This document shows, piece by piece, positions 14,167 to 21,795 of a stretch of 42,937 bases of DNA (position 1 is its first letter; each line of letters begins with the position of its first letter). Origin of the DNA: Actinomycetota bacterium (GTDB lineage: Bacteria > Actinomycetota > Acidimicrobiia > IMCC26256 > PALSA-555). The stretch is from the NCBI GenBank assembly GCA_003140175.1, contig PLJD01000044.1, forward strand, positions 1 through 42,937, written 5' to 3'. The translations under genes were made by a program, and so were the position numbers. The notes below the pieces were generated by a model. That model ran no database searches, was not told the origin of the DNA, and saw only the letters and a program-made list of their open reading frames with translations.

Positions 14167-15696
14167 GTGGCGCGGGAGCGGGCTTTTTGGGAGCGCGAAC
14201 CGACGAATCTGGCGGTTCGCCGCCTTGCCGAGTCCTCCCCCCTGACAATCGTCGTCGGTGCCGGGTCGTCGGTTGAGGCTGGTCTGCCAACCTGGATCGA
14301 ACTGATCGAAGCTCTCCTTCAAAGGGTTGCCGTACCCGAGCTTCGGAGCTCGAGGGCCATCACAGGCGAGGGACCGCTCAGCCCTGAAGACCAGGACTGC
14401 ATCGACGCGTTCTGCAGCTGGACTATGGAGGTTGAAGGCCTACTTGGTGCTGCCGCGGTCGTCCGGGCCGCCCTCCCAGACAACGAGCTCGATACCGCAA
14501 TCGTGGAGATCCTTTATGGCAACGTCGGCTCGAAGCCGCCACCTGGGCCAACCGTCAAGGGTCTGGCCCGCATCAGGGCGCTGTGGGGCGACGAATGCGA
14601 GATCGTCACGACGAACTACGACCGCCTCATTGAGACGGCGTTGGTCGACCTTCTCGGCGTCCCGCCGGATGATGTTGTGTCCGCGACAGACGCGGAGCCG
14701 CGTCCAGGGAAGATCGTCGTCCGCCACCTGCACGGCGTGCGCACTCTCGACTACGGGGACGGGGAACTGATCTTCGCAGAGGGCGACTACCACCGGATGC
14801 AGAGCGGTTCCGAATGGCAAGAGGAGTACTTCCGAGAGAAGCTCGCCCAGACAACGTGCGTGTTTGCGGGTGCGAGCATGTCAGACCCGAACCTGCTTCG
14901 CTACCTCTACCGGGCTCCTGCGGTCAGCAGCGACGAGACCCGACATATTGCCGTCGTCGTGCGTCAGTCGGACGACTGGGAATTCCGTGAGGATGTCGCA
15001 CCCGAGGTGCGCGCCGCTCATGCCGAGGCCGTGCGGCGCAGATGGAAGGGCGCTGGTGTCGAGCCCCTTCAGGCCGACTACTTCGTACAGAGCTCCCAGT
15101 TTCTCCACGAGGTCGCGCTTCTCCGAGAGCGCCAGCACATCGCCCGCTACGGGCAGCGCCTCGAAGCGTGGGAGACACTCATCGAAGATGGGATCCTGCA
15201 GACTGCCAACCGCGAACGCTTCATTAGAACTCAAGATCAGCTTTCGTCGCTGCTGCGGGCCTGGATCCGCGGCGTTGCCTTCGCGCTCGGCCGGTCCCCA
15301 GAAGAGGAGCAACTCGCCTTGCAACTGTGGGTACGGGATCCGAGCGATCACGCGCTCATCTTCTGGGCGGCCTCGGACCGCTCATGGCGCGAGCCCGGAG
15401 GGCTGGCGATCGAGCCAATCACGCGTCCCACCAACAGACTGGCCGTGGAAGCGTTCTGTAGCGGCAACCCGATCGACGTGTCCCTCGTCGACTCGAGTAG
15501 TCGTTGGAACTTCCTCCGAGCCGTTCCTTTCTTCATCGAGAACCACGACGTGTGGGGTCGGCTTCCGATTGGCGTCCTGACGATCTCGTCGACGGCGCCT
15601 CAAGATGAGACGATGCTCTACCCGGCCGACCCGGACCGGTGGGACGCAGCTCAGCGCTACCTGCTTCCCCTCGTAGAGGAACTCCTGACTCCCTGA
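14167..15696 (+). CDS. SIR2-domain protein with GAF-like C-terminus (putative NADase effector)
   Basis: A 509-residue protein starting at GTG 14167. Residues about 20-315 form a SIR2-like NAD-binding domain: 'LTIVVGAGSSVEAGLP' (GAGSS at 31-35), 'VTTNYDRLIE' (N150, D152), 'VRHLHG' (candidate catalytic His189), and 'GASMSDPNLL' (235-244). This variant set is typical of SIR2 domains in bacterial defence proteins, which break down NAD, rather than of deacetylases. After a helical linker (about 315-375), residues 380-505 resemble a GAF fold, ending 'LPIGVLTISSTAP'. That suggests ligand sensing, and the assignment is by pattern only. There is no SLOG domain as in ThsA and no neighbouring nucleotide cyclase or Argonaute. 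The gene is bracketed by paralogous small proteins. Confidence 0.8.
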   Translation: MARERAFWEREPTNLAVRRLAESSPLTIVVGAGSSVEAGLPTWIELIEALLQRVAVPELRSSRAITGEGPLSPEDQDCIDAFCSWTMEVEGLLGAAAVVRAALPDNELDTAIVEILYGNVGSKPPPGPTVKGLARIRALWGDECEIVTTNYDRLIETALVDLLGVPPDDVVSATDAEPRPGKIVVRHLHGVRTLDYGDGELIFAEGDYHRMQSGSEWQEEYFREKLAQTTCVFAGASMSDPNLLRYLYRAPAVSSDETRHIAVVVRQSDDWEFREDVAPEVRAAHAEAVRRRWKGAGVEPLQADYFVQSSQFLHEVALLRERQHIARYGQRLEAWETLIEDGILQTANRERFIRTQDQLSSLLRAWIRGVAFALGRSPEEEQLALQLWVRDPSDHALIFWAASDRSWREPGGLAIEPITRPTNRLAVEAFCSGNPIDVSLVDSSSRWNFLRAVPFFIENHDVWGRLPIGVLTISSTAPQDETMLYPADPDRWDAAQRYLLPLVEELLTP

Positions 15697-15765
15697 CCAC
15701 AACCGATATGCGCCCCACGCCCGACGACCGATAGGTTGATGGCGACAACCACGGCAGGAGGTCCA

Positions 15766-15948
15766 GTGGGCCGGATCGTCAACCCAGAAGAGCACGACAT
15801 CTCGGGCGAGGTGCGGGTCGGCCGATCGGTCCGTGAGGGCAGAACACTGGACCCCGAACTCCGTGGTCGGCGCGACCAGCAGATGCGTCGCGTTCAGAGA
15901 GTCAAGCGAAGCGCGACCACGGGCAACGGCAAGGCCACGAAGTCCTAA
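15766..15948 (+). CDS. Very small basic protein B of the SIR2 cassette
   Basis: A 60-residue protein paralogous to the 54-residue protein upstream of the SIR2 gene: 'EEHDISGEVRVGR' aligns with 'REHRIPGRVFVGR', and 'LDPELRGRRDQQMRRVQRVK' aligns with its charged helix. It adds a short Lys/Thr tail. GTG 15766 is chosen because AGGAGGT precedes it (spacing only 3) and because this matches the start of paralogue A. ATG 15739 has no ribosome-binding site. It begins 69 bases after the SIR2 stop. Confidence 0.6.
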   Translation: MGRIVNPEEHDISGEVRVGRSVREGRTLDPELRGRRDQQMRRVQRVKRSATTGNGKATKS

Positions 15949-16065
15949 GTTGCAGTCGCCCAACAAGGCGACGAACTTCGTAGCGACTCAGGCGGCTTCC
16001 CTCGCGTACATCTCTGCCTGCTCGTGCTTGACATGCGAGACGATGGCTAAGGCGCGGCGCGCATC

Positions 16066-16371
16066 ATGATTGCGCTCGCCAACGGTCAGCCGTCCTCGAC
16101 GGCGGGCTTCGACGCCGCGTGTGGTGGGCCGCCCCCGCCGTTTGCAGGCATCACACTTTCGGCCTTCAACCAGATGCAGCCGGGTATGAGCTACGAGCAG
16201 GTGACCGCGATCGTCGGGGCTCCGGGAACGCTCTCAGCCGAAAACAGCGTCGGTGGATTCGACACCAAGATCTGCACGTGGCCTGGCGTCGGTGGTGTCG
16301 GTGCGAATGCAAACGTTGAGTTCCGAAACGACCAAGAGGTGTCTAAGGCTCAAGTCGGTTTGGGCTCCTGA
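16066..16371 (+). CDS. DUF3862/BLIP-like repeat domain protein, probably 5'-truncated
   Basis: A 101-residue ORF containing one clear domain: 'ITLSAFNQMQPGMSYEQVTA', then 'IVGAPGTLSAENSVGG', 'TKICTWPG' and a final 'NVEFRNDQEVSKAQVGL'. This matches the pattern of DUF3862/SmpA-like small domains related to the beta-lactamase-inhibitor fold. Such domains are normally exported behind a signal peptide or membrane anchor. Here nothing of that kind precedes the domain, so the gene is probably missing its 5' end, or it uses an unseen upstream start. It is the last gene before the broken tRNA. Confidence 0.6.
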   Translation: MIALANGQPSSTAGFDAACGGPPPPFAGITLSAFNQMQPGMSYEQVTAIVGAPGTLSAENSVGGFDTKICTWPGVGGVGANANVEFRNDQEVSKAQVGLGS

Positions 16372-16734
16372 AGCCCCTAACCAGTCGCTCGGTGGGCAGC
16401 TCTACGAATGCGCTCAGAGCGGTCACCAGAGCCGTTGTGCGGCCCGCCACGGCGAGCAAGCTTGCGTCTAGCTCTCTTGGGGGAGGCGATTCACAATTGA
16501 CACCGTCAAAGCCTGGCGCCACATCACCTCTGGCGTTCGCCCGGAACCAGGCCCGCTCGTCAGAGCCGCCACAAGGCCGCTGGACAGATCGGTGCGTCCC
16601 GGGCGGTTGGCTGTAGAGAACGCTGACCGCCGCGAGGACCATCAATCAGCAGATAACTCGGTCGCTTTCGCTTAGCGACACCCGAACAAATGCATCGCAA
16701 GCAAGGCGGTGGCACAGCGCTTGAACTGGCCTAC
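16372..16734. other. Stretch with no supported gene before the tRNA remnant
   Basis: About 360 bases contain only one weak leftward ORF (16343-16645) with a hydrophobic start but no family and no good ribosome-binding site. No integrase, attachment-site repeat or terminator could be recognised. The left end of the tRNA-Arg remnant lies at its right edge. Confidence 0.35.
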
Positions 16735-16772
16735 TCCGTAGTCAGATGCTCTATCCATTGAGCTACGAGCGC
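16735..16772 (-). pseudogene. 5' half of tRNA-Arg(ACG), truncated
   Basis: On the minus strand, 38 bases match the 5' half of a tRNA-Arg: acceptor GCGCTCG, TA, D-stem GCTC with loop and GAGC, then TCTGA CTACGGA with anticodon ACG. The expected 3' anticodon strand (TCAGA), variable loop, T-arm and acceptor strand (CGAGCGC) are absent. The sequence continues GTAGGCCAG and cannot fold. The break lies directly after the anticodon loop, a common crossover position for tRNA-targeting integrases. The rest of the window contains no matching 3' half. Confidence 0.75.
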
Positions 16773-17004
16773 CGGATGGCAATCCCAAAGTTTAGGCGTG
16801 CTCCGACCGACCAACGGGAGGGATCGCGGCCTTCGACTCCACCATTCGGAGACCGAGCGTTCGAAGCCGCCATCCGTGCCTCGCACCCCGGCATCCCCGG
16901 CGCCTTTCTGGGTGCGTTGTCGCTGACGACCTCCGCCGGTTCGGTGTCGAGCGGAGCAGTCTTTTGGCCGGGCTCTCCCTTGGTCGCGCCGTCCACTGGC
17001 TCGT

Positions 17005-17946
17005 CTCCCCGCCGTGCAGGCGCTCGGACTGGTCGTGACGGTCGGGGTCGGCGTCATGCTCGCGCCGGCGTGGGATCTCCGGCATTCGGCGCCAGCGCAC
17101 GGTCGAGCGCTCCGTACTCGGTCGGGCGGTTCACCGCCACGTTCGTGGACACGTCGCGGCCCACGCCGCCCAACGGCGCATACCCGGGCGCTCCGAGTCG
17201 AACGCTGCCAACGCGGGTCTCGTACCCGACCGTAGGCTCTCGCCCGGCGCCGGGACCAAGACCGTTGGTCGTGTTCGCCACGGGGATCGGCGATTCCCCC
17301 ACGACCTACGAGGCGCTGTTCGACCGCTGGGTCCGGGCGGGCTACGTCGTCGCGGAGCCGGGCCTTCCCGCTCTCCAATGACCAGGCGCCCGGCGGGGCG
17401 ACGGCGGCCGACTTCACGCACCAGCCGGCGGACATCAGCTTCGTCATCACGAGGCTGTTGCAGGCCAACCGCAGCCCGCGTTCCCGTCTCCACGGCCTCA
17501 TCAACCCGAGGCGGATCGGGCTCGCCGGCTAGTCGCTCGGGGCGATCACGGTGTTCGAGGTGGGGTACAAGCCGGTCTCGCGAGACCCGCGAGTCAAAGC
17601 GGTGATCGCGATGACTGGGTTCGTCGGCGTGTCCGGTCCACACTTCGTCGGCATCACCACGCCGCTGCTGCTTGAGCACGGTGACGCCGACACCACCGCT
17701 CCGATCCAGGGCAGCCGCGACGCCTACGCCCAAGCCAACCCGCCAAAGTTCTTCGTGACCCTGTTCGGCCAGACGCACAGCAGCGCGTTCGGCGGAGGGA
17801 CGCGGCCCGCCGAGCAGGTCGTGGAGCGTACGACGCTCGACTTCCTCGATCGGTATGTCGACGGGCAAGCGAGCGCGCTGGCTCGGCTCGAACGGGACGG
17901 CAGCGTCGCCGGGGTCTCCTCGCTGCAGTCGGCCCGTAAACGATGA
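17005..17946 (+). pseudogene. Decayed secreted alpha/beta-hydrolase
   Basis: The pieces read in two frames. A signal-peptide-like segment ('VQALGLVVTVGVGVMLAPA') is followed after a shift by 'YSVGRFTATFVDTSRPTPPN' and 'LVVFATGIGDSPTTYEALFD'. After 'GYVVAEP' an extra G near 17361-17364 moves the frame, and coding resumes as 'FPLSNDQAPGG'. The nucleophile elbow reads G-stop-S-L-G, with TAG at 17530-17532 where GHSLG is expected. The rest ('VKAVIAMTGFVGVSGPHFVG', then 'LLLEHGDADTTAPI' and 'GQTHSSAF') keeps the acid and His regions. With two frameshifts and a stop at the active site this cannot make an active enzyme. The parent family is dienelactone-hydrolase-like secreted esterases. 16773-17004 holds nothing else supported. 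Confidence 0.75.
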
Positions 17947-18081
17947 AGCCGGACGGGCGTACGCGGCGCTCTGACTTTCGCCAGCGAGCAGGACGCGCGA
18001 TCGCCACGCGCCCCCAGGGTTGACGACACCGCGGAGACCGATTAGGAAGACTGCACCGGCTATGACTCCTGGTGGTGCACG

Positions 18082-18384
18082 ATGTCGCAGTATCCCCCGC
18101 CTCCTCCCCCGCCTCCGCCGCCGGGGATGCCGATGCCGCCCCCCGGGGCAGGATCGGGCACCAACGGCCTGTCGATCGCCTCGCTCGTCTGTGGCATCTG
18201 TGGTTTCCTGTGCTTCATCCCGGGGGTGCTCGGCATCGTCTTCGGCTTCATCTCCAAGCGTCAGATCCGCGAGGCCGGCGGTGTGCAGCAAGGCAACGGC
18301 ATGGCCACCGCCGGGATCGTGACCGGCATTGTGTGGAGCGCCTTGTGGCTCGTGTACATCATCGTGGTCATCGCCAGCGTGTAG
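18082..18384 (+). CDS. DUF4190 membrane protein
   Basis: A 100-residue protein with an N-terminal Pro-rich tail (about residues 4-23) and two transmembrane helices (about 30-58 and 76-97). The second half matches the DUF4190 pattern: 'ASLVCGICGFLCFIPGVLGI', then 'GFISKRQIRE' and 'GNGMATAGIVTGIV'. These are common small actinobacterial membrane proteins of unknown function, often with Pro-rich cytoplasmic tails. No operon partner is evident. Confidence 0.8.
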   Translation: MSQYPPPPPPPPPPGMPMPPPGAGSGTNGLSIASLVCGICGFLCFIPGVLGIVFGFISKRQIREAGGVQQGNGMATAGIVTGIVWSALWLVYIIVVIASV

Positions 18385-18520
18385 CCGAGGCTTGGGGCCA
18401 CCCCGCACGCGTGAACGCCCCTCACGATGACGACGACCCGAGCCAGCGCGCAACAACCGACACGCTCGGGCCCGCGATGACCGCGCCTGGTCGTGAGCAT
18501 CCCGTCGGGTCGCCCGTCTG

Positions 18521-18820
18521 ATGCTCCTGGCGTTCTCGATCACGCCGATCGGCGACGGCGATTCGGTGTCGGGTGCAGTCGCGGACGCCGTCCGGCTGGT
18601 TCGGGCCAGCGGCCTGCCGAACGAGACCAACGCGATGTTCACCAACGTCGAGGGGTCCTGGGACGAGGTGACCGAGTTGCTCCACCAGTGCGTCGAGGCG
18701 GTCGCGCGGCACGCCCCACGGGTGAGCGTGGTGGCAAAGATCGACTATCGGCCGGGGGTCGAGGGCCAGCTCGTCGGGAAGGTCGAAGCCATCGAGCGTC
18801 GGCTCGACGGGTCGCCCTGA
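18521..18820 (+). CDS. Thiamine-binding / MTH1187-YkoF family protein
   Basis: A 99-residue single-domain protein of the MTH1187 (DUF77) type: 'AFSITPIGDGDSVSGAVADA', 'SGLPNETNAMFTNVEGSWDE' and 'HAPRVSVVAKIDYRPG'. Members form ferredoxin-like oligomers, and some bind thiamine or its precursors. A role in thiamine handling is family knowledge. No thiamine gene lies next to it. Confidence 0.8.
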   Translation: MLLAFSITPIGDGDSVSGAVADAVRLVRASGLPNETNAMFTNVEGSWDEVTELLHQCVEAVARHAPRVSVVAKIDYRPGVEGQLVGKVEAIERRLDGSP

Positions 18821-18869
18821 CCCAAGGTTCCGCTGGACCGGTGCCCCGCCCCGCGGCGCGGTCCCGACG

Positions 18870-18902
18870 CGACGAGACCCCGCCCCCGGCGGGGTCTCGT
18901 CG
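18870..18902. terminator. Perfect 15-bp-stem hairpin between convergent genes
   Basis: The sequence from 18870 to 18884 is perfectly complementary to 18888-18902, around a CCC loop. It lies 50 bases after the thiamine-binding-like gene and 13 bases beyond the end of the convergent secreted protein, so it could end both transcripts. There is no U-tract on either side. Confidence 0.7.
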
Positions 18903-18914
18903 ATGTCGGGAGGT

Positions 18915-19283
18915 TCAGACGTGGCAACGAAGGTGGATCGCCGCGATCTGCACGACGAGCACCGCGTGGTCACGCTGGACCTGGTCCAACTGACGTTCGA
19001 GGCGGGCCACGAGGTCGTCGCGGTGGTGCGCACGAGCGACCGCGATCGCCTTCTGGAGGTCGCCGATCTTCTGCTCATCCCGGACCCGCCGGGCGTCGAG
19101 GCTCGGGAGTCGCGGCACCTGCCGCTGACAGAACCGGCTGTTCCGGCTCGCGGTGCTTGCGCTCGTACCCGGGGTCGTCGGATTGGGGGACGTGGCAGCG
19201 AAGGCGACGCCACCACTCCCCAGGGTGGCCACACCGGCGATCAACGCGCCGGCTAGGAGGCTTCGGGTCCTGAGCTTCATCAT
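18915..19283 (-). CDS. Small exported helical protein
   Basis: A 122-residue protein with a clear signal peptide ('RSLLAGALIAGVATLGSGGV' then AFA-AT) and a Thr/Ser-rich linker. The C-terminal helical part ('DLQKAIAVARAHHRDDLVAR', continuing 'LERQLDQVQRDH') is likely a coiled coil. Cys residues near the middle and at the end could pair. Starts at 19283 or 19280 (ATGATG) follow AGGA. It is divergent from the sigma-factor gene and may share its control region. Function unknown. Confidence 0.65.
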   Translation of the reverse strand: MMKLRTRSLLAGALIAGVATLGSGGVAFAATSPNPTTPGTSASTASRNSRFCQRQVPRLPSLDARRVRDEQKIGDLQKAIAVARAHHRDDLVARLERQLDQVQRDHAVLVVQIAAIHLRCHV

Positions 19284-19415
19284 GGTTCCTAATCCCTTCC
19301 TTGGAGGACTCTTGCCTCGAAGACCGCCCGGCATGTGAGGAGAAGATCAACGCGACGTCAGCGCTCAGCGAGCACTCGACGCGTGGGGGTGTCGAACTGA
19401 GTTCGGTATGAGACT

Positions 19416-20006
19416 GTGGGACGCGTGCTCGGAGCAGGGTTCGCGGCAGCGCTCGACGGCGCTCGCGGCGGAGACGACGCCGCGTTCGCGTCGCTGTGGA
19501 GCGACCTGCAGCCATCATTGCTGCGCTATCTGGGCGTGGCGGGAGGGTGGGCGGCAGAGGACCTCGCGTCCGAGACCTGGTTGCGGATCGCGCAAGGGTT
19601 GGACCACTTCGAGGGTGACGAAACCGGCTTTCGGGCGTGGGTGTTCACCATCGCCCGCCACCGGGTCCTCGACTGGCGTCGGCGAGAGACCCGCGCCCGG
19701 ACGGTGACCCGCCCGGTCGAGCATTTCAGCGGTCGCCCGGCCGCGGACGATCCGGCGGCCGACGCGCTCGAGAAGGTGTCCACCGACCGGGCCCTGGCCC
19801 TGATCGCGACGCTGCCTCCCGATCAGGCCGAGGTCGTGACGCTGCGCGCCGTGGCGGGCCTCGACGTCGCGAGCGTCGCCCGGGTACTTGGCAAGCGGCC
19901 GGGGGCGGTCCGGGTCCTCACCCACCGCGGCTTGCGCCGCCTCGCCGAGCTCCTGGGCGCGGAGCTCCCGCGGGAAGGTCCAGCCGCTGGGGTGGTAACG
20001 CCATGA
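19416..20006 (+). CDS. ECF-type RNA polymerase sigma factor
   Basis: A 196-residue sigma-70 family protein of group 4. Region 2 runs about residues 22-95 ('FASLWSDLQPSLLRYLG', 'AEDLASETWLRIAQGL', 'GFRAWVFTIARHRVLDWRRR') and region 4 about 125-180 ('LIATLPPDQAEVVTLRAVAG', 'SVARVLGKRPGAVRVLTHRG'). It starts at GTG 19416, and GTG 19425 is an alternative. The stop overlaps the next gene as ATGA, and that gene encodes a one-helix membrane protein, the usual arrangement of an ECF sigma with its anti-sigma partner. A short palindrome (19393-19405) upstream may be regulatory. Confidence 0.85.
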   Translation: MGRVLGAGFAAALDGARGGDDAAFASLWSDLQPSLLRYLGVAGGWAAEDLASETWLRIAQGLDHFEGDETGFRAWVFTIARHRVLDWRRRETRARTVTRPVEHFSGRPAADDPAADALEKVSTDRALALIATLPPDQAEVVTLRAVAGLDVASVARVLGKRPGAVRVLTHRGLRRLAELLGAELPREGPAAGVVTP

Positions 20007-20740
20007 GCTTCTCCGACGGTCTTCTCCACGACATGTTCCGCCGCTTCTCCGCCCGCTCCGCCGACCCGCTCGCCCTCGACGAGGCCACCGCGTCGCGCCT
20101 GCTGGCAGGCGCGATCGACCCCGCGGACGCGCCCCCGGGCTACGCGCCGGTCGCCGCCGTCCTCGCCGCCGCGGCCGCTCCCAGGCGACCGGAGGAGCTG
20201 ACCGGAGCACCACCGACGCTCGTCGCGGCCGGCCCAGCCCACCCGCCGGCGCCCCGGCGGACCCGAACGCTCCGTCTGACAGCCCTCGTCGGAGTCGCCG
20301 TCGTGGCAGTGGGCGGCGTGGCCGCCGCCGCGACCGGCTCACTCCCCGGTGGTGTGCAATCGGTAGCCCACGACGCACTCGGAGCGGTCGGCGTCTCGGT
20401 TCCGGCCCCCGCCCGCGCGCACACCCACCGTTCGGTACCCGCGCGCCGCTCGGCGCGCGTCGTCGCGCCGCGTCGCCCGGTCGTTCCCCACGGTCCGTCG
20501 CCGCACCGGCCGGTCGTGCCGCGCCCGCATCGGACCGCGCCGGTCCCGCCGCCCCACCAACCCCACCCGCGCCCGCGCCCGGCCCCGTCGACGGTCGCAG
20601 CAGCACTGTGTCGCGCCGACGCGGCGGGGACTCTCAGCCCCCTCGCGGCGGGCCGGGCGGGTCGCGCTTACCGGTCGCTGGCCGGGTTGGCCCGCGGTGC
20701 GGCGAACATCGCGGCGTACTGCCGAGGCGTGCTCGGCTAG
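20003..20740 (+). CDS. Membrane protein coupled to ECF sigma, putative anti-sigma
   Basis: A 245-residue protein starting in an ATGA overlap with the sigma gene. Residues 1-90 are cytoplasmic in character ('DGLLHDMFRRFSARSADPLA'). One transmembrane helix lies at about 92-112 ('LTALVGVAVVAVGGVAAAA'). The outer part begins with a long Pro/His/Arg-rich region (about 135-195) and ends in a small Ala-rich domain ('AALCRADAAGTLSPLAAGRA'). It has no recognisable zinc-binding anti-sigma HxxxCxxC motif. The role as sigma regulator rests on coupling and topology. Confidence 0.65.
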   Translation: MSFSDGLLHDMFRRFSARSADPLALDEATASRLLAGAIDPADAPPGYAPVAAVLAAAAAPRRPEELTGAPPTLVAAGPAHPPAPRRTRTLRLTALVGVAVVAVGGVAAAATGSLPGGVQSVAHDALGAVGVSVPAPARAHTHRSVPARRSARVVAPRRPVVPHGPSPHRPVVPRPHRTAPVPPPHQPHPRPRPAPSTVAAALCRADAAGTLSPLAAGRAGRAYRSLAGLARGAANIAAYCRGVLG

Positions 20741-20742
20741 CG

Positions 20743-21147
20743 CTACGAGGACGTCGTGGTGGTCGGCGCGGCCCGGGGTGGCTTCTTGACCTTCAACGTC
20801 AGCATCATGCCCGGGTGGAAGGTGCAGACAATCTTGTAGGTGCCAGCCTTGGTCATCTTGTGGCTGTACGCGCCGCTCGACTGGTTGGTCGAGTGGAACT
20901 TCGCCGGCCCACTGACGACCGTGACGTTGTGGGTGTTCGCGCCCGCCCACGTCCAGGTCACGGTGGTGCCCTGCGTGACCGTGAGCTGGGTGGGCGTGAA
21001 GAAGTTGTCGCCCAGGCTCACCGCCGCCTTCGGGCTGGCCGTCGTGGCAGCTTCGGCCCCCAGGGCTCCCAGCGTTCCGACGAGACCAACGACGGCCAAG
21101 CACGCCACCAGACGCATCGCACGGCTTGAGAATCGCTGCTTCACCAT
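20743..21147 (-). CDS. Plastocyanin-like cupredoxin, exported
   Basis: A 134-residue protein from ATG 21147 with a signal peptide. The mature part has a type-1 copper fold: 'FFTPTQLTVTQGTTVTWTWA', then the first His ligand in 'NTHNVTVV', and Cys, His and Met ligands in 'IVCTFHPGMML'. All four copper ligands are therefore present. It probably acts in electron transfer or copper binding outside the membrane. It is convergent with the putative anti-sigma gene, with only 2 bases between the stop codons. Confidence 0.85.
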   Translation of the reverse strand: MVKQRFSSRAMRLVACLAVVGLVGTLGALGAEAATTASPKAAVSLGDNFFTPTQLTVTQGTTVTWTWAGANTHNVTVVSGPAKFHSTNQSSGAYSHKMTKAGTYKIVCTFHPGMMLTLKVKKPPRAAPTTTTSS

Positions 21148-21211
21148 GGTCGGAACGGTACCGGGAGACCCGACCGGAAAGAGCATCGGCCCCCCGGGCG
21201 CTCGCGCCAGC

Positions 21212-21718
21212 TCAGACTTGGATCTCGAGGACCGAGCCCGTACACGCCGGCAGGTCGACGCTCGCGTTGTCGTCGGCGTACCGCAGGCCCTGCACGTTGA
21301 GGAGGCGCACCGGCTCGGCGCCGAGGGGGAACGGGCCCCAGTGCCAGGTGCCTCGGTGCAGCACGAACGCGTCGAGGGGTCGGAGCCGAAAGGCGCGCAC
21401 GGTCTCCAGGTCGGCGGCGGAGGAGAGCTCCACGTCGGCGGGTGCCACCGCGACGACGGCGTCGACGTTCAGGACCATGAGGGCCTGGGTGTGGGTGGCG
21501 TGCCGGTAGAGGACGGAGCAGAGCGGCGATCCGGCGGGGGAGCGTTCGATCTCGTCGGGGTAGTGCGCGATGACGTTGAGGTGGGGATCGGCCCACTCGA
21601 AGTGCAGGGTGTCTCGACCGTCGGCGGGGTCGGTGTCCGCCACGGGAAGCCAGCCGAACGGCGCGAAGGTGGCGGCGGTCAGCGCCCCGGTTGCGAGAGG
21701 CAACGTGGTCGTCGGCAT
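21212..21718 (-). CDS. allA: Ureidoglycolate lyase family protein
   Basis: A 168-residue protein of the AllA family, which splits ureidoglycolate to glyoxylate and urea in allantoin breakdown. Family features include 'FAPFGWLPVADTDPADG', 'VIAHYPDEIERSPAGSPLCS', 'LYRHATHTQALMVLN' and 'VLHRGTWHWGPFPLG'. The cupin-like core and length fit the family (about 160 residues). Next to it a divergent cupin, a 2-hydroxyacid dehydrogenase (which could reduce glyoxylate) and an amidase suggest a ureide or amide catabolic locus. No allantoinase or allantoate amidohydrolase lies in the window, so the substrate may differ. Confidence 0.8.
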   Translation of the reverse strand: MPTTTLPLATGALTAATFAPFGWLPVADTDPADGRDTLHFEWADPHLNVIAHYPDEIERSPAGSPLCSVLYRHATHTQALMVLNVDAVVAVAPADVELSSAADLETVRAFRLRPLDAFVLHRGTWHWGPFPLGAEPVRLLNVQGLRYADDNASVDLPACTGSVLEIQV

Positions 21719-21795
21719 GGACCCAGAGTTTAGGGGTGGCCCGCGCCAGGGCGGCCGGGCTGCGGCGCTCGCGCCGGCCCTCTACGCTGAGGCCC

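Noticed and set aside
14167-15696. Thoeris, SIR2-Argonaute or CBASS assignment for the SIR2 gene
   Set aside because: No TIR gene, Argonaute, SLOG/SAVED domain or nucleotide cyclase lies beside it.
16343-16645. Leftward 100-residue ORF with hydrophobic N-terminus
   Set aside because: No ribosome-binding site, no family, and overlap with the better-supported DUF3862-like gene.
17131-18645. 504-codon leftward ORF over the hydrolase remnant and DUF4190 gene
   Set aside because: Arg/Pro-rich shadow composition and no start signal. The rightward reading shows homologous motifs.
19393-19405. 13-base palindrome CGAACTGAGTTCG before the ECF sigma gene
   Set aside because: Too short to claim as an operator on its own. 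Mentioned only with the sigma gene.
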